From Treponema sp. (GTDB taxonomy: Bacteria > Spirochaetota > Spirochaetia > Treponematales > Treponemataceae): a DNA stretch of 64,000 nucleotides. The stretch spans positions 62,001 to 126,000 of the forward strand of contig JAFZKN010000012.1 in assembly GCA_017553635.1 (NCBI GenBank). Reading direction: 5' to 3'. The position numbers and the translations under genes are program-made. Below the pieces are notes generated by a model. The model saw nothing but the letters and a program-made list of their open reading frames with translations, did no database searches and had not been told where the DNA came from. The first letter of the stretch is position 1. Every line of letters starts with the position of its first letter. Of this stretch, positions 33,514 to 43,011 are shown in pieces.

Positions 33514-35261
33514 ATTCCTACAAAACGAGTCTCTATCTTATCCTGAACATACTTGATAAAGTCTTCAAGCTTAAATGTTTCCTGAGGCTTTTTACTTGAA
33601 AAACGATAACGGCATGTTACAGTTTCAGAATCTTTTTCATTCTGTCCTACAACAAGAATATAAGGCGTTCTGTGTTCTGTAGAAATATTCTTGATTTTTG
33701 CCTTCATATTCTCATCACTTAAGTAAGCGTTAGAACGTATATCTGCTGCAACAAGTGCATCGTTTACTTTCTTTGCATAGTCATCAAACTCATTCGATAC
33801 AGGAACAACAGCAACCTGTTCAAATGCAAGCCATGTCGGAAAAGCACCTGCAAAGTTTTCAATTAAGATTCCGAGGAAGCGCTCAAACGATCCGAGGATT
33901 GCACGGTGAAGCATTACAGGATGGTGCTTCTGGTTATCTGCACCGATGTAAGTTGCATCAAGGCGTTCTGCACTTGGAAGCTGATAGTCTACCTGGATTG
34001 TTCCACACTGCCATTCGCGTCCGAGACAGTCGTAAAGCTTAAACTCAAGCTTTGGTCCGTAGAATGCTCCTTCTCCCGGCTGAATTTCATATTCAAGTCC
34101 TGCGCCGTGACATGCATCTGCTAAAGCTTTTTCTGCCCTTTCCCATGTTGCAAGATCTCCGACATGATCTTCCGGCATTGTAGAAAATTTTACGACAAGT
34201 TCGTCAAAACCAAAATCGTGGTAAACCTGTTTTAAAAGTTTACAGAACTTTTCTACTTCCGGTCCGATCTGTTCTTCTGTACAGAGAATGTGTGCATCAT
34301 CCTGAACAAAGCCGCGCACGCGCATGCATCCATGGAGTGTGCCGCTCGGTTCGTTTCTTACATCGTGACCAAACTCTGCAAGACGAAGCGGTAAATCTTT
34401 ATACGATCTCTGGCGGCTTTTAAAAATTTCAAGTGCGCCAGGACAGTTCATCGGTTTAATTGCAAAAAGACGCTTTTCTGATTCTGTGATGAACATGTTT
34501 CTCTGGTAGTGTCCCCAGTGTCCCGAGCGTTCCCACAGCGTGCGCGGCATGATGGCAGGTGTATTAACTTCCTGGTAACCGTCGCGCTTAATCATTTTGC
34601 GCATATAATCCTGCATTGTTGTATAAATTGTCCATCCGTTCGGATGCCAGAAAACCTGTCCCGGATTTTCGTTATCCACGTGGAATAAATCCATTTCTAT
34701 TCCGAGTTTTCTGTGATCGCGTTTTTCTGCTTCTGCAAGCATTGTAAGATAATCTTTTAAATCATTTGGCTTTGCAAAACAGAGTGCATAAATACGGGTA
34801 AGCTGAGCTTTTGTTGCATCGCCCCTCCAGTATGCACCTGCAATTTTATCAAGTTTAAATGCCTGTCCATTGATTTCTTTTGTATTTGCAACGTGAGGTC
34901 CGCGGCATAAATCAAGATAACCGTCCTGTTCGTAAGTTGTAATTGTTTCTCCGTCAGGGAGGTCGTTAATGAGTTCAACTTTATAAGGTTCATCAGCAAA
35001 AAGCTTTAATGCCTCTTCTTTTGAAACTTCTTTTCTTACAAAATCATGATTTCCTGCAAGAATTTTTCTCATTTCTTTTTCGATCGCAGGAAAATCGGTG
35101 TCGGAAATTTTTGTGGTTCCAAAATCAAAGTCATAGTAAAAACCATTGTCGATGGCAGGACCAATTGCAATTTTGGTTCCCGGGAACAATCTCTTAACTG
35201 CTTCTGCCATAACGTGCGCACAACTGTGCCTAACTGTCTGTAAATGTTCATCGATTGCCAT
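33510..35261 (-). CDS. thrS: Threonyl-tRNA synthetase lacking the TGS domain
   Basis: 583 residues from ATG 35261 (MAIDEHLQTVRHSCAHVM), with SD AAAGGAAG 6 nt upstream. The editing domain has HSCAH; the class II core has the zinc Cys in MNCPGALEIF, RxE motif 2 (RLAEFGHDVRNEPSG) and motif 3 near the C-terminus, then the anticodon-binding domain. The N-terminal TGS domain (about 60 residues) of E. coli ThrRS is absent, as in the short Borrelia enzyme. The frame upstream to 35342 begins at the -35 region and is not coding. The leader holds GAAAGAAT-TTT-ATTCTTTC (35270-35290). Confidence 0.95.
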   Translation of the reverse strand: MAIDEHLQTVRHSCAHVMAEAVKRLFPGTKIAIGPAIDNGFYYDFDFGTTKISDTDFPAIEKEMRKILAGNHDFVRKEVSKEEALKLFADEPYKVELINDLPDGETITTYEQDGYLDLCRGPHVANTKEINGQAFKLDKIAGAYWRGDATKAQLTRIYALCFAKPNDLKDYLTMLAEAEKRDHRKLGIEMDLFHVDNENPGQVFWHPNGWTIYTTMQDYMRKMIKRDGYQEVNTPAIMPRTLWERSGHWGHYQRNMFITESEKRLFAIKPMNCPGALEIFKSRQRSYKDLPLRLAEFGHDVRNEPSGTLHGCMRVRGFVQDDAHILCTEEQIGPEVEKFCKLLKQVYHDFGFDELVVKFSTMPEDHVGDLATWERAEKALADACHGAGLEYEIQPGEGAFYGPKLEFKLYDCLGREWQCGTIQVDYQLPSAERLDATYIGADNQKHHPVMLHRAILGSFERFLGILIENFAGAFPTWLAFEQVAVVPVSNEFDDYAKKVNDALVAADIRSNAYLSDENMKAKIKNISTEHRTPYILVVGQNEKDSETVTCRYRFSSKKPQETFKLEDFIKYVQDKIETRFVGI

Positions 35262-35313
35262 AAAAACTTCCTTTGAAAGAATAAAATTCTTTCTATAATA
35301 TAATAGTTTTACT

Positions 35314-35342
35314 AGAATATTAAGGAAGGGAATTTTTGTCAA
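35314..35342 (-). promoter_or_regulatory. thrS promoter
   Basis: Minus strand: perfect TTGACA (35342-35337), 17-bp spacer, TATTCT (35319-35314). The leader is about 45 nt with an SD. Confidence 0.65.
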
Positions 35343-35378
35343 CTACAGGATAATTAGCATTTTCAGGCATAATTAACC

Positions 35379-35407
35379 TTGAGAGAAAAGCCATTCTGGG
35401 CTAAAAT
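35379..35407 (+). promoter_or_regulatory. dnaE promoter, leaderless type
   Basis: TTGAGA (35379-35384), 17-bp spacer, TAAAAT (35402-35407), 7 nt to ATG 35415. No SD. An in-frame TTG at 35379 is the -35 itself and is not used as a start. Confidence 0.7.
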
Positions 35408-35414
35408 ACAGTTT

Positions 35415-38400
35415 ATGGCAGATATTCACGTTTTTGATCCGGCGCCTGAGGGGACACCGGTTTCTAATTTTGTTCACCTTCATGTACATTCAGATTATTC
35501 ACTTCTGGACAGCTGCGCAAAAATCGACAGTTTAATCGCAAAAGCAAAAAGCCTTAACATGAAAGCTCTGGCTCTTACAGACCACGGTAATATGTTCGGT
35601 GTACTGAATTTTGAGCATATCTGCCATGCAAACGGTATTAATCCTATCGTCGGCGAAGAATTTTATGTCGCTTACGGAAGTCACCTGGAAAAAAATGATG
35701 TTCCATATTCCCGTAAAGGTGAAGACGGAGACAGAAAAGCACATTATTTTCACTTAATTCTTCTCTGCGAAAATGAAACCGGCTACAAAAACATGAGCTG
35801 GCTTTCTTCAATAGGCTTTACAGAAGGAATGTATTATGGAAAGCCTCGAATTGATTTTGAGCTTCTTGAAAAATACCATGAAGGACTTATCTGCTGTTCA
35901 GCATGTATCGCAGGAGAAATTCCGCAGCTTCTGCTTGCAGGAAAGGATGAAGAAGCAAAAGAAGTTGCTTTAAAATATAAAAATCTTTTTGGGCCGGATC
36001 ATTATTATCTTGAAATTCAGGATCATGGTCTTGAAGATCAAAAAATTGTAAATAAAAAACTTATTGCTCTTGCGCATGAGCTTGACATTCCACTTGTTGC
36101 AACTAATGACGTTCACTATGTAGAACGGGAAGATGCAGTTGCACAGGATATTTTACGATGCATCGGTTTTAAAAAACTTTACAACGAGCCGCATCAGACA
36201 ATGGGTGGAGCAGGAAATGACAACTGGTATTTTAAAACTGAAGAAGAAATGCGTTCTCTTTTCCCTGACTGCCCGGAAGCAATCGACAACACAGTTAAAA
36301 TCGCAGACATGTGTAACCTTACAATACCTCAGTACAAAACTCAGGAATTAAAAGATTGTCTTCCTCGTTTTAAACTCCCTGACGAATTCTGTACTCATGG
36401 TGATGATTACAAATCAAACCAGGATGATTACGTACGTCATATAGTCGAAGAAGGTTTAAAGAAACGTTACAAAGAGATTACTCCAGAAATCCGGGAGCGT
36501 GCAGAATATGAATTGGGAATTATTTTTCAAATGGGATTTTCCGGATACTTTCTTATCGTATGGGAATTTATCAACTGGTCAAAATCTACATGGGACAATG
36601 TAAACAATAAACCTAAACCGTATATTCCGATTGGTCCTGGCCGTGGCTCCGGCGCAGGTTCTCTTGTCGCCTATGCAATGACGATTACAGACATAGACCC
36701 GTTTAAATACGGTCTTATCTTTGAACGATTCTTAAATCCTGAACGTGTGTCAATGCCTGATTTTGACGTTGATATGGACTTCGACTTTCGGCAGGATATC
36801 ATTCAGCACACAAGAGATCTTTACGGAGATCCTCAGGTAGGACACATCGTAACATTCGGAACATTAAAAGCAAAACAGGTTCTCGCAGATGTCGGCCGCG
36901 TTTTAAACATTCCGCTTAGCGAAGTAAACATGTTAAAAAAATGCATTCCTGACAACCCAAAGGCAAAACTAAAAAATGCATTTGAACCTGCCAATGATAA
37001 ATTTCCTGACGGCGGTCAGCTTATTCCATATAAAGATGATCCAAGATATCAGCAGCTTTTTGAACTTGCAATCAAACTCGAAAACGTAAACCGAAACACA
37101 GGTCTTCATGCTTCGGGAATGGTAATCGGTCTTACAGAACTTCCAAACTGGGCTCCTGTATTCGTTGCAGAAGGAAAAGTCGCTGTTCAGTATACGATGG
37201 ACATAATCGAACCATGTGGTCTTGTAAAATTTGATTACCTTGGTTTAAAAACTCTTTCATTAATCCGTTACGCAGAAAACATCATAAACAAACATAGAAA
37301 GCCCGGATCTCCAGAATTTATTACTGCAGAAGTTTCAGAAACAGATGAAAAAACTTTTGACTTATTTGACAGAGGAGACTCTGTTGCGGTATTCCAGTTT
37401 GAAAGTCCGGGAATGCAGAAAATTCTCCGTCAGGCAAAACCTCGAAAACTCGAAGAACTTGTTGCGTTAAATGCACTTTATCGCCCTGGTCCAATGGATT
37501 ATATTCCACAGTACATCGACGGAAAATGGAAACCCGAAACGATTCATTATCCGGATCCATGTCTCGAAGATATTCTCAAAGAAACTTACGGTGTAATGGT
37601 TTACCAGGAACAGGTAATGCAGGTTGCACAGAGAATTGCAGGTTTCTCTTTAGGCGGTGCAGATATGCTCCGTCGAGCTATGGGAAAGAAAAAACTTGAA
37701 GTTCTCATGGGAAAGAAAAAAGAATTTATCGAAGGAGCTTTAAAACAGGGATTTACAGAACAGCATGCAGATGAAATTTTTGAAATCATGGTTCCGTTTG
37801 CCGGATACGGATTCAATAAATCTCATGCTGCTGCATACTCTGTCTTAGCATACAGAACAGGATGGCTTAAAGCAAATTATCCTGCAGAGTTTATGGCAGC
37901 AAACCTTACAAACGAAATAAATTCTACTGATACAATACCGGAATACATTTCAGAATGTAACAGAATGGGAATCCCTGTTGACCCGCCGGATGTAAACCGC
38001 TCTGATGTCATATTTGACGTTGTAGACGGAAGAATTGTCTTTGGCCTTAAGGGAATTAAGGGAATGGGAGACGGAGCTGCCGCTGCAATAGTCAGTGAAC
38101 GCGAAGAAAACGGTCCGTATACATCATTCATAGACTTTGTAGAACGTGTAGGAATTAAAGTAATTGACGGCAAACGTGCTGTAAACAACAAGGCAATTGA
38201 AGTTCTCATAAAGACAGGCGCATTTGACCACGTGGGGCAGTCAGAAAAAGAAATCTGTAACCGCCCTACACTTTTACAGAATCTTGAACGTGCAGTTGAT
38301 TATGCAGAAGCAAAACATTCCGGCTCTGAAAACGGACAGGTTTCTCTTTTTGAAGATACAGGTGAAAAAGAATTTGTAGATTTTACATTTGAAGAAGTTG

Positions 38401-39107
38401 AAGATCTTCCGACAATGGAAAAACTTAACATGGAAAAAGAATGCATCGGAATTTATATTTCCGGTCATCCGCTTGATGAATATAAAAAAGCCATCGAACA
38501 GTGCGCTACACTCGGTTTTGCAAATCTGGAAAGAGAAGCAAAACTTGCAAAAGAACAGAAAGCTTCGCAGGATGCATCCGGCCAAACTTCATGGGCACAG
38601 CGTAACTCCGGCAAAGTATACACATTAATCGGAATGATTGAAGAGCTTCGTACAGCAAAAACTAAAAAAGGCGACGACATGGCGTTTGCAAAACTGCGTG
38701 ACTTTAACGGTTCCGTTAATCTTACATTCTTCCCGAAAATATGGGGAGTTATGCGAAATCAGATTCAGTCTGACAGCATTTATGCATTCAAGGGAAAACT
38801 TGATGTTTCCCGTGATGAACCTTCGGTTTTAGTTGATTCAATTGAAGATTTAAATTCGCTTCAAGTTCATTCCATACATGAACTTCATATCCAAATGGAA
38901 AGCAATTTTAAAAATGAACTTGAAATTCAACCGCTTCGCGATTTCCTTTTTGGCACTCAGGGAAATTGCGCAGTATTTTTCCATATAGAAACATCAGAAG
39001 GAACTTTTACGATAAAAGCAAATACACAGATGTCCGCACCAAGTGACAAAGAATTCATACAGTCACTCTGCGATATTCCTTTTGTAAAAGAAGTATGGAC
39101 TGCTTAA
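35415..39107 (+). CDS. dnaE: DNA polymerase III alpha subunit
   Basis: 1230 residues from ATG 35415. The PHP domain is at about 15-290 (FVHLHVHSDYSLLD, LTDHGNMFG). The polymerase core has GPGRGSGAGSLVAY (near 415) and the catalytic Asp pair in PDFDVDMDFD (near 455). The RPGPMDYIPQYI and YQEQVMQ blocks follow, then a helix-hairpin-helix region and an OB fold near the C-terminus. It is the replicative polymerase subunit of the DnaE1 class. It is the first gene of dnaE-yggT-recG. The residues preceding PHP (MADIHVFDPAPEGTPVSN) are a modest extension. Confidence 0.96.
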   Translation: MADIHVFDPAPEGTPVSNFVHLHVHSDYSLLDSCAKIDSLIAKAKSLNMKALALTDHGNMFGVLNFEHICHANGINPIVGEEFYVAYGSHLEKNDVPYSRKGEDGDRKAHYFHLILLCENETGYKNMSWLSSIGFTEGMYYGKPRIDFELLEKYHEGLICCSACIAGEIPQLLLAGKDEEAKEVALKYKNLFGPDHYYLEIQDHGLEDQKIVNKKLIALAHELDIPLVATNDVHYVEREDAVAQDILRCIGFKKLYNEPHQTMGGAGNDNWYFKTEEEMRSLFPDCPEAIDNTVKIADMCNLTIPQYKTQELKDCLPRFKLPDEFCTHGDDYKSNQDDYVRHIVEEGLKKRYKEITPEIRERAEYELGIIFQMGFSGYFLIVWEFINWSKSTWDNVNNKPKPYIPIGPGRGSGAGSLVAYAMTITDIDPFKYGLIFERFLNPERVSMPDFDVDMDFDFRQDIIQHTRDLYGDPQVGHIVTFGTLKAKQVLADVGRVLNIPLSEVNMLKKCIPDNPKAKLKNAFEPANDKFPDGGQLIPYKDDPRYQQLFELAIKLENVNRNTGLHASGMVIGLTELPNWAPVFVAEGKVAVQYTMDIIEPCGLVKFDYLGLKTLSLIRYAENIINKHRKPGSPEFITAEVSETDEKTFDLFDRGDSVAVFQFESPGMQKILRQAKPRKLEELVALNALYRPGPMDYIPQYIDGKWKPETIHYPDPCLEDILKETYGVMVYQEQVMQVAQRIAGFSLGGADMLRRAMGKKKLEVLMGKKKEFIEGALKQGFTEQHADEIFEIMVPFAGYGFNKSHAAAYSVLAYRTGWLKANYPAEFMAANLTNEINSTDTIPEYISECNRMGIPVDPPDVNRSDVIFDVVDGRIVFGLKGIKGMGDGAAAAIVSEREENGPYTSFIDFVERVGIKVIDGKRAVNNKAIEVLIKTGAFDHVGQSEKEICNRPTLLQNLERAVDYAEAKHSGSENGQVSLFEDTGEKEFVDFTFEEVEDLPTMEKLNMEKECIGIYISGHPLDEYKKAIEQCATLGFANLEREAKLAKEQKASQDASGQTSWAQRNSGKVYTLIGMIEELRTAKTKKGDDMAFAKLRDFNGSVNLTFFPKIWGVMRNQIQSDSIYAFKGKLDVSRDEPSVLVDSIEDLNSLQVHSIHELHIQMESNFKNELEIQPLRDFLFGTQGNCAVFFHIETSEGTFTIKANTQMSAPSDKEFIQSLCDIPFVKEVWTA

Positions 39108-39127
39108 TTTTTTTTGGATGGTAAAAC

Positions 39128-39727
39128 ATGAATATTCTCAAAACAATTTTTTCTTTTTTTGCAATATTTTTTCTTTTTTATGGATTTGCATGTTCTATAA
39201 GAATAATTTTTTCATGGATTCCGGATTTTAGAAACAGCTTTACCAATTTTCTTTCTAGAATATGTGATCCGTATCTTGATTTTTTCAGCAGACATACACC
39301 GATTTATATAGGTCAGTTTAATTTTTCATGTGTTGTCGCATTATCTGTTTTAAGTTTTTTTACAATACTCTTTTTTAATCTTTCAATTGCCCTGACACTA
39401 AGTTTTGCAATAGTTCTGGTAATGATACTCAATATAATACAGCAGATTGCGACTTCGATTCTTTTCTGGTTTATAATAATTCTTGTAATACGGTTTATTA
39501 TTCTTATTCTGCAGAAAGGGTCTTACAATGGCTCTGAGTTTATAAAGCGCTTTGATTATGCTTTAAATCCAATTGTCTATCGTATTGCACGCACCTTTAC
39601 AGGTGGCAGAATGGTTTCTTATAAAGCAACTTTAATAATTTCTATAATAGCCCTTATTATAGCAGATGTATTAATTCATATTTTCTTTTCTCAATTCTTT
39701 CGTCTTATTATGCTGATTCCATTTTAA
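39128..39727 (+). CDS. YggT-family membrane protein (two YGGT units)
   Basis: 199 residues, four or five transmembrane helices. Two related halves each carry the YGGT signature: RIIFSWIPDFRNSFTNFLSRICDPYLDFFSR in the first, and FIKRFDYALNPIVYRIART in the second. The family is linked to membrane homeostasis and division in other bacteria, but its activity is unknown. It is 21 bp after dnaE with a weak SD (GGATGG) and 21 bp before recG, so it is co-transcribed. Confidence 0.82.
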   Translation: MNILKTIFSFFAIFFLFYGFACSIRIIFSWIPDFRNSFTNFLSRICDPYLDFFSRHTPIYIGQFNFSCVVALSVLSFFTILFFNLSIALTLSFAIVLVMILNIIQQIATSILFWFIIILVIRFIILILQKGSYNGSEFIKRFDYALNPIVYRIARTFTGGRMVSYKATLIISIIALIIADVLIHIFFSQFFRLIMLIPF

Positions 39728-39748
39728 TCTACAGGCGGAATAAAACAA

Positions 39749-41878
39749 ATGAAAATTGCGGATATAAAAAATCCAGTTTCTACTCTTTCAGGAGCTGGCC
39801 CTGCTACAGCTAAAGCTTTATCAAACCTCAACATCTTTACAATCGGTGACTTACTTTCTTTTTATCCAAAAGATTATGAAGACAGAACAAAACGCATTCC
39901 TCTTTCGATGTTCCGGACAGCAAAAAAAATACATACAGCAGCAAAAGTTTTACGGCATGAATATTTCGGCTATGGAAAAATGCGGACGTTAAAAATAATC
40001 ATTCAAGATCAAACCGGGGCCGCATCTTTAATTGCATTCAACAGAAACTTTCTTGAACAGTCCCTGCCGGTCGGTTCAATAATAAGCGTAACAGGAAGCT
40101 TTGACATCAAATATAATGAACTTCAAAGTTCAAGTTTCGAAGTCTCTGTCATAAGCAAAGAAGGTGATCTGGATCAATTTAATGACTGCCCATTACCGGA
40201 CTCAGGAATTCTTCCGGTATATCATCTTACTTCTGGAATAACACGTAAGTCACTCGTTAAGCTGATTTCCCTCGCATTAAAGCAATATGCAATTGCACTT
40301 GATAATGAAATTCCTGACAACATCATAGAAAAAAGAAAACTGCTTTCAAAGACAGAAGCTATAAATAAAATTCATAAGCCTGAAAAGCTGCAGGATGCAA
40401 TAGATGCCCGAAGCACACTAATATATGAAGAGCTTTATCTTTTCCAGAAAACGATTCTTCAAAGAGCATATCTTCACAGAGGCTCTCTTCCAGATTTTGA
40501 CATTGAAAAATTTTCAAAAAGTACAGTTTCTGAAACAGGTAATAAAGAAGTTTTGAATCAGACCGATTTTTCACCGCTTCAGGCAAAGCTTTTAGATTCA
40601 CTTCCTTTTTCGCTTACAAAAGACCAGCTTAACGTAATTAACTGTATGAACAGCGAAATAGACAGAGGTTATAAGGAGCGTTCAGAACCAGACAGACAGT
40701 TACCGTTTACAATGCAGAGGCTTGTTCAAGGTGATGTCGGTTCCGGAAAAACACTGGTCGCTTTATTTGCTGCATTAAGAATAGCTGACTGGGGCGGACA
40801 GTCTGCCTTTATGGCACCTACAGAAATTCTTGCACGACAGCATGCAGAAAATATTGCTCAATACACAGAAAAACTAGGACTCCGTGTTGCATTTCTTACA
40901 GGCAACGTAAAAGCTGCAGGAAGAAAAACTTTACTTAAGGCACTTAAAGACGGCGAAATAAATATCTTAATCGGAACTCACGCACTCTTTTCGCGTGATG
41001 TCGTATATCACGACCTTGAACTTGCAGTCATTGATGAACAGCACAAATTCGGTGTAATGCAGAGACAGGCAGTTATAGAAAAAGGCCGCCAGCTTTTTAA
41101 CAATGCTTATGTAAGCCCTCATCTTATTATGATGAGTGCAACTCCTATTCCACAGACACTTGCACTTACTGCTTTCGGCGACCTTGACATTTCAACAATA
41201 AAAACAATGCCTCAGGGAAGAAAACCCGTGATGACATATCTTGTTTCACAGGGACATGAAACAAATGCATACAACGCAGTCCGACAGGAACTTGATAAAG
41301 GCCATCAGGCTTATTTTGTTTATCCTGCAATCGGTGATGAAAACGAAGAAGAAAGTAACATAAAATCAGCAGAAAAAACATTTAAAGAACTTTCTTCAAC
41401 ATATTTTGCAAATTACAAGTGCGCATTAATTCATTCTAGAATCGAAGAAGAACAGCAGTCACGCATACTGGATGATTTTCGATACGGGAAAATTCAACTT
41501 TTATTTGCGACTACAGTTGTAGAAGTCGGAGTCGATGTTGCAAATGCAACATGCATGGTAATAGAACAGGCAGACAGATTTGGATTAAGTCAGCTTCATC
41601 AGTTAAGAGGAAGAGTTGGTCGTGGCAATTCACAGAGCTACTGTTTTTTAATTTACAGAAGCACTATTACAGAAAACGGAATTGCACGAATGAAAGTTCT
41701 CAGAGAAAGTACAGATGGATTTGTAATTGCTGAACAGGATTTAAAATTAAGAGGACCCGGCGAAATAAACGGGACAATGCAGAGCGGTGATTTACAGCTC
41801 GAGATTGCCGATCTTTCCCGGGACCAGAAAATTCTTCTTGCTGCAAGAGAAGATGCACTTGCAGCATTTAATCAGTAA
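39749..41878 (+). CDS. recG: ATP-dependent DNA helicase RecG
   Basis: 709 residues, normal length. An N-terminal wedge/OB domain (TAAKVLRHEYFGYGKMRTLKIIIQD) is followed by helicase motif I GDVGSGKTLVAL (about 328), motif II IDEQHKFG (DEQH, about 430), MSATPIPQTLA (motif III) and motif VI QLRGRVGRG. It remodels stalled replication forks. The N-terminal SGAGPATAKALSNLNI is an HhH-like start typical of RecG. SD AGGCGG. Its 3' end converges with the sigma gene, 9 bp apart, without an obvious terminator. Confidence 0.95.
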   Translation: MKIADIKNPVSTLSGAGPATAKALSNLNIFTIGDLLSFYPKDYEDRTKRIPLSMFRTAKKIHTAAKVLRHEYFGYGKMRTLKIIIQDQTGAASLIAFNRNFLEQSLPVGSIISVTGSFDIKYNELQSSSFEVSVISKEGDLDQFNDCPLPDSGILPVYHLTSGITRKSLVKLISLALKQYAIALDNEIPDNIIEKRKLLSKTEAINKIHKPEKLQDAIDARSTLIYEELYLFQKTILQRAYLHRGSLPDFDIEKFSKSTVSETGNKEVLNQTDFSPLQAKLLDSLPFSLTKDQLNVINCMNSEIDRGYKERSEPDRQLPFTMQRLVQGDVGSGKTLVALFAALRIADWGGQSAFMAPTEILARQHAENIAQYTEKLGLRVAFLTGNVKAAGRKTLLKALKDGEINILIGTHALFSRDVVYHDLELAVIDEQHKFGVMQRQAVIEKGRQLFNNAYVSPHLIMMSATPIPQTLALTAFGDLDISTIKTMPQGRKPVMTYLVSQGHETNAYNAVRQELDKGHQAYFVYPAIGDENEEESNIKSAEKTFKELSSTYFANYKCALIHSRIEEEQQSRILDDFRYGKIQLLFATTVVEVGVDVANATCMVIEQADRFGLSQLHQLRGRVGRGNSQSYCFLIYRSTITENGIARMKVLRESTDGFVIAEQDLKLRGPGEINGTMQSGDLQLEIADLSRDQKILLAAREDALAAFNQ

Positions 41879-41887
41879 ACAGTTTAA

Positions 41888-42724
41888 TTAAGCTACATAT
41901 GTTTCAAGAACACGGCTTCTTGAAGGATGCTGCAGTCTAACGATTGCGCGTTTTTCAATCTGACGTATTCTTTCTTTTGTAAGATTACATGTATCACCGA
42001 TTTCCTTTAATGACATCGGTTTGTTTCCATCAAGACCATAGCGCATTTTTATTACCCTTCTTTCATTCGGCTTTAATGAACTTAATACACTGTTAATATC
42101 ATCTTTCATTGAAGAATAAATTACCTGATCATCAGGAGTTCCGTAACGGTTCTCTTCAATAAAGTCACCGACACAGGTACTGCTGTCTTTAGAACCAACT
42201 GCCGCATCGAGAGAAACAAATTCTCTTGAGATATTAATCATATCGCGGATGTGAGAAGGTTCAAGCTTTAACATTTTTCCAATTTCAGTAATTTCCTGTT
42301 CTTCAGTTTTATTATGACCAGTAAGTTTTTTTGCACTCTTAATCTGGTTAAGTTCATTGATACGGTTAAGTGGAAGTCTGATTCTCATTCCCTTTTCACT
42401 GATTGCTTTTGTGATACTCTGTCTTATCCACCATACTGCATACGAAATAAAATGATATCCCTTTTCAACATCAAATTTATCAATTGCTGTCATCAAGCCG
42501 ATGTTTCCTTCACTGATTAAGTCAGTAAGATCAAGTCCACGGTTCTGATACTTTTTTGCAACGTTTACTACAAAGCGGAGATTTGCTTTTACGATTTTAT
42601 CTTTTGCAGATTTAGACCCATTACGTGCATCAATTGCAAGCTGTGTTTCTTCTTCTCTTGTCAAAAGCGGAATCGAATTAATTTCTTTAAGATAAATAGC
42701 AAGGATTTCGTCATCGTATTTCAT
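41888..42724 (-). CDS. Group 2 (RpoS-like) sigma-70 family factor
   Basis: 278 residues from ATG 42724, with SD GGGAG; an upstream in-frame ATG at 42772 lacks an SD. Region 1.2 starts at DEILAIYLKEINSIPLLTREEE; region 2 has LRFVVNVAKKYQNRGLDLTDLISEGNIGL and FISYAVWWIRQSITKAI; region 4.2 has SLKEIGDTCNLTKERIRQIEKRAI. It is too short for RpoD (no region 1.1 or nonconserved insert), so it is an alternative factor with primary-like promoter recognition. A sigma-54 promoter lies upstream, as for Borrelia rpoS. Orthology to RpoS is by role and context only. Confidence 0.9.
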   Translation of the reverse strand: MKYDDEILAIYLKEINSIPLLTREEETQLAIDARNGSKSAKDKIVKANLRFVVNVAKKYQNRGLDLTDLISEGNIGLMTAIDKFDVEKGYHFISYAVWWIRQSITKAISEKGMRIRLPLNRINELNQIKSAKKLTGHNKTEEQEITEIGKMLKLEPSHIRDMINISREFVSLDAAVGSKDSSTCVGDFIEENRYGTPDDQVIYSSMKDDINSVLSSLKPNERRVIKMRYGLDGNKPMSLKEIGDTCNLTKERIRQIEKRAIVRLQHPSRSRVLETYVA

Positions 42725-42790
42725 TTTTTTTCTCCCAAAAAATACAATTTTTCTGCAGTCTGCGTTTTGCATTCGCTTTTATGCTGAATG

Positions 42791-42810
42791 ATATGCAAAA
42801 AGTGTGCCAA
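42791..42810 (-). promoter_or_regulatory. Sigma-54 (RpoN) promoter of the sigma gene
   Basis: Minus strand TTGGCACACTTTTTGCATAT (42810-42791) matches TGGCAC-N5-TTGC(A/T). GG is at 42808-42807 and GC at 42796-42795, with exactly 10 nt between. The predicted start is near 42784, leader about 60 nt to ATG 42724. Confidence 0.75.
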
Positions 42811-42926
42811 CTTTTAAAAATATAGGGAGTTTTAACTAAAACAGGTATTTTTACTGAATTTTATTCGAATTTTGTTGACGGTTTGCCCTTTTTTTTCTAT
42901 CTTTAGGTTAAATACTGAATTATATA

Positions 42927-42981
42927 GTGTTATTTTGACACTTTCTTTAAATATAGACCCAAAAATGAGTCATTTTGACAC
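42927..42981. promoter_or_regulatory. Repeated dyads upstream of the sigma-54 promoter
   Basis: ATTTTGACAC occurs at 42932-42941 and 42972-42981, 40 bp apart (about four helical turns). The first sits in the dyad AGTGT-N7-ACACT, the second in GTCA-TTT-TGAC. Placed about 120-190 bp before the promoter they fit enhancer sites for an NtrC-type activator. A TATAAT on the minus strand at 42924-42919 overlaps the first dyad's edge, so an operator of a sigma-70 promoter is an alternative. Confidence 0.45.
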
Positions 42982-43011
42982 AGTGTGTGCAAAAAAATCC
43001 TGCCTGAAAGC

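Noticed and set aside
35262..35342. N-terminal extension of ThrRS that might hold a TGS domain
   Set aside because: It is only 27 codons, overlaps the promoter, and SD AAAGGAAG fits ATG 35261.
42725..42772. Upstream ATG of the sigma gene
   Set aside because: It has no SD, while ATG 42724 follows GGGAG and begins the normal region 1.2.
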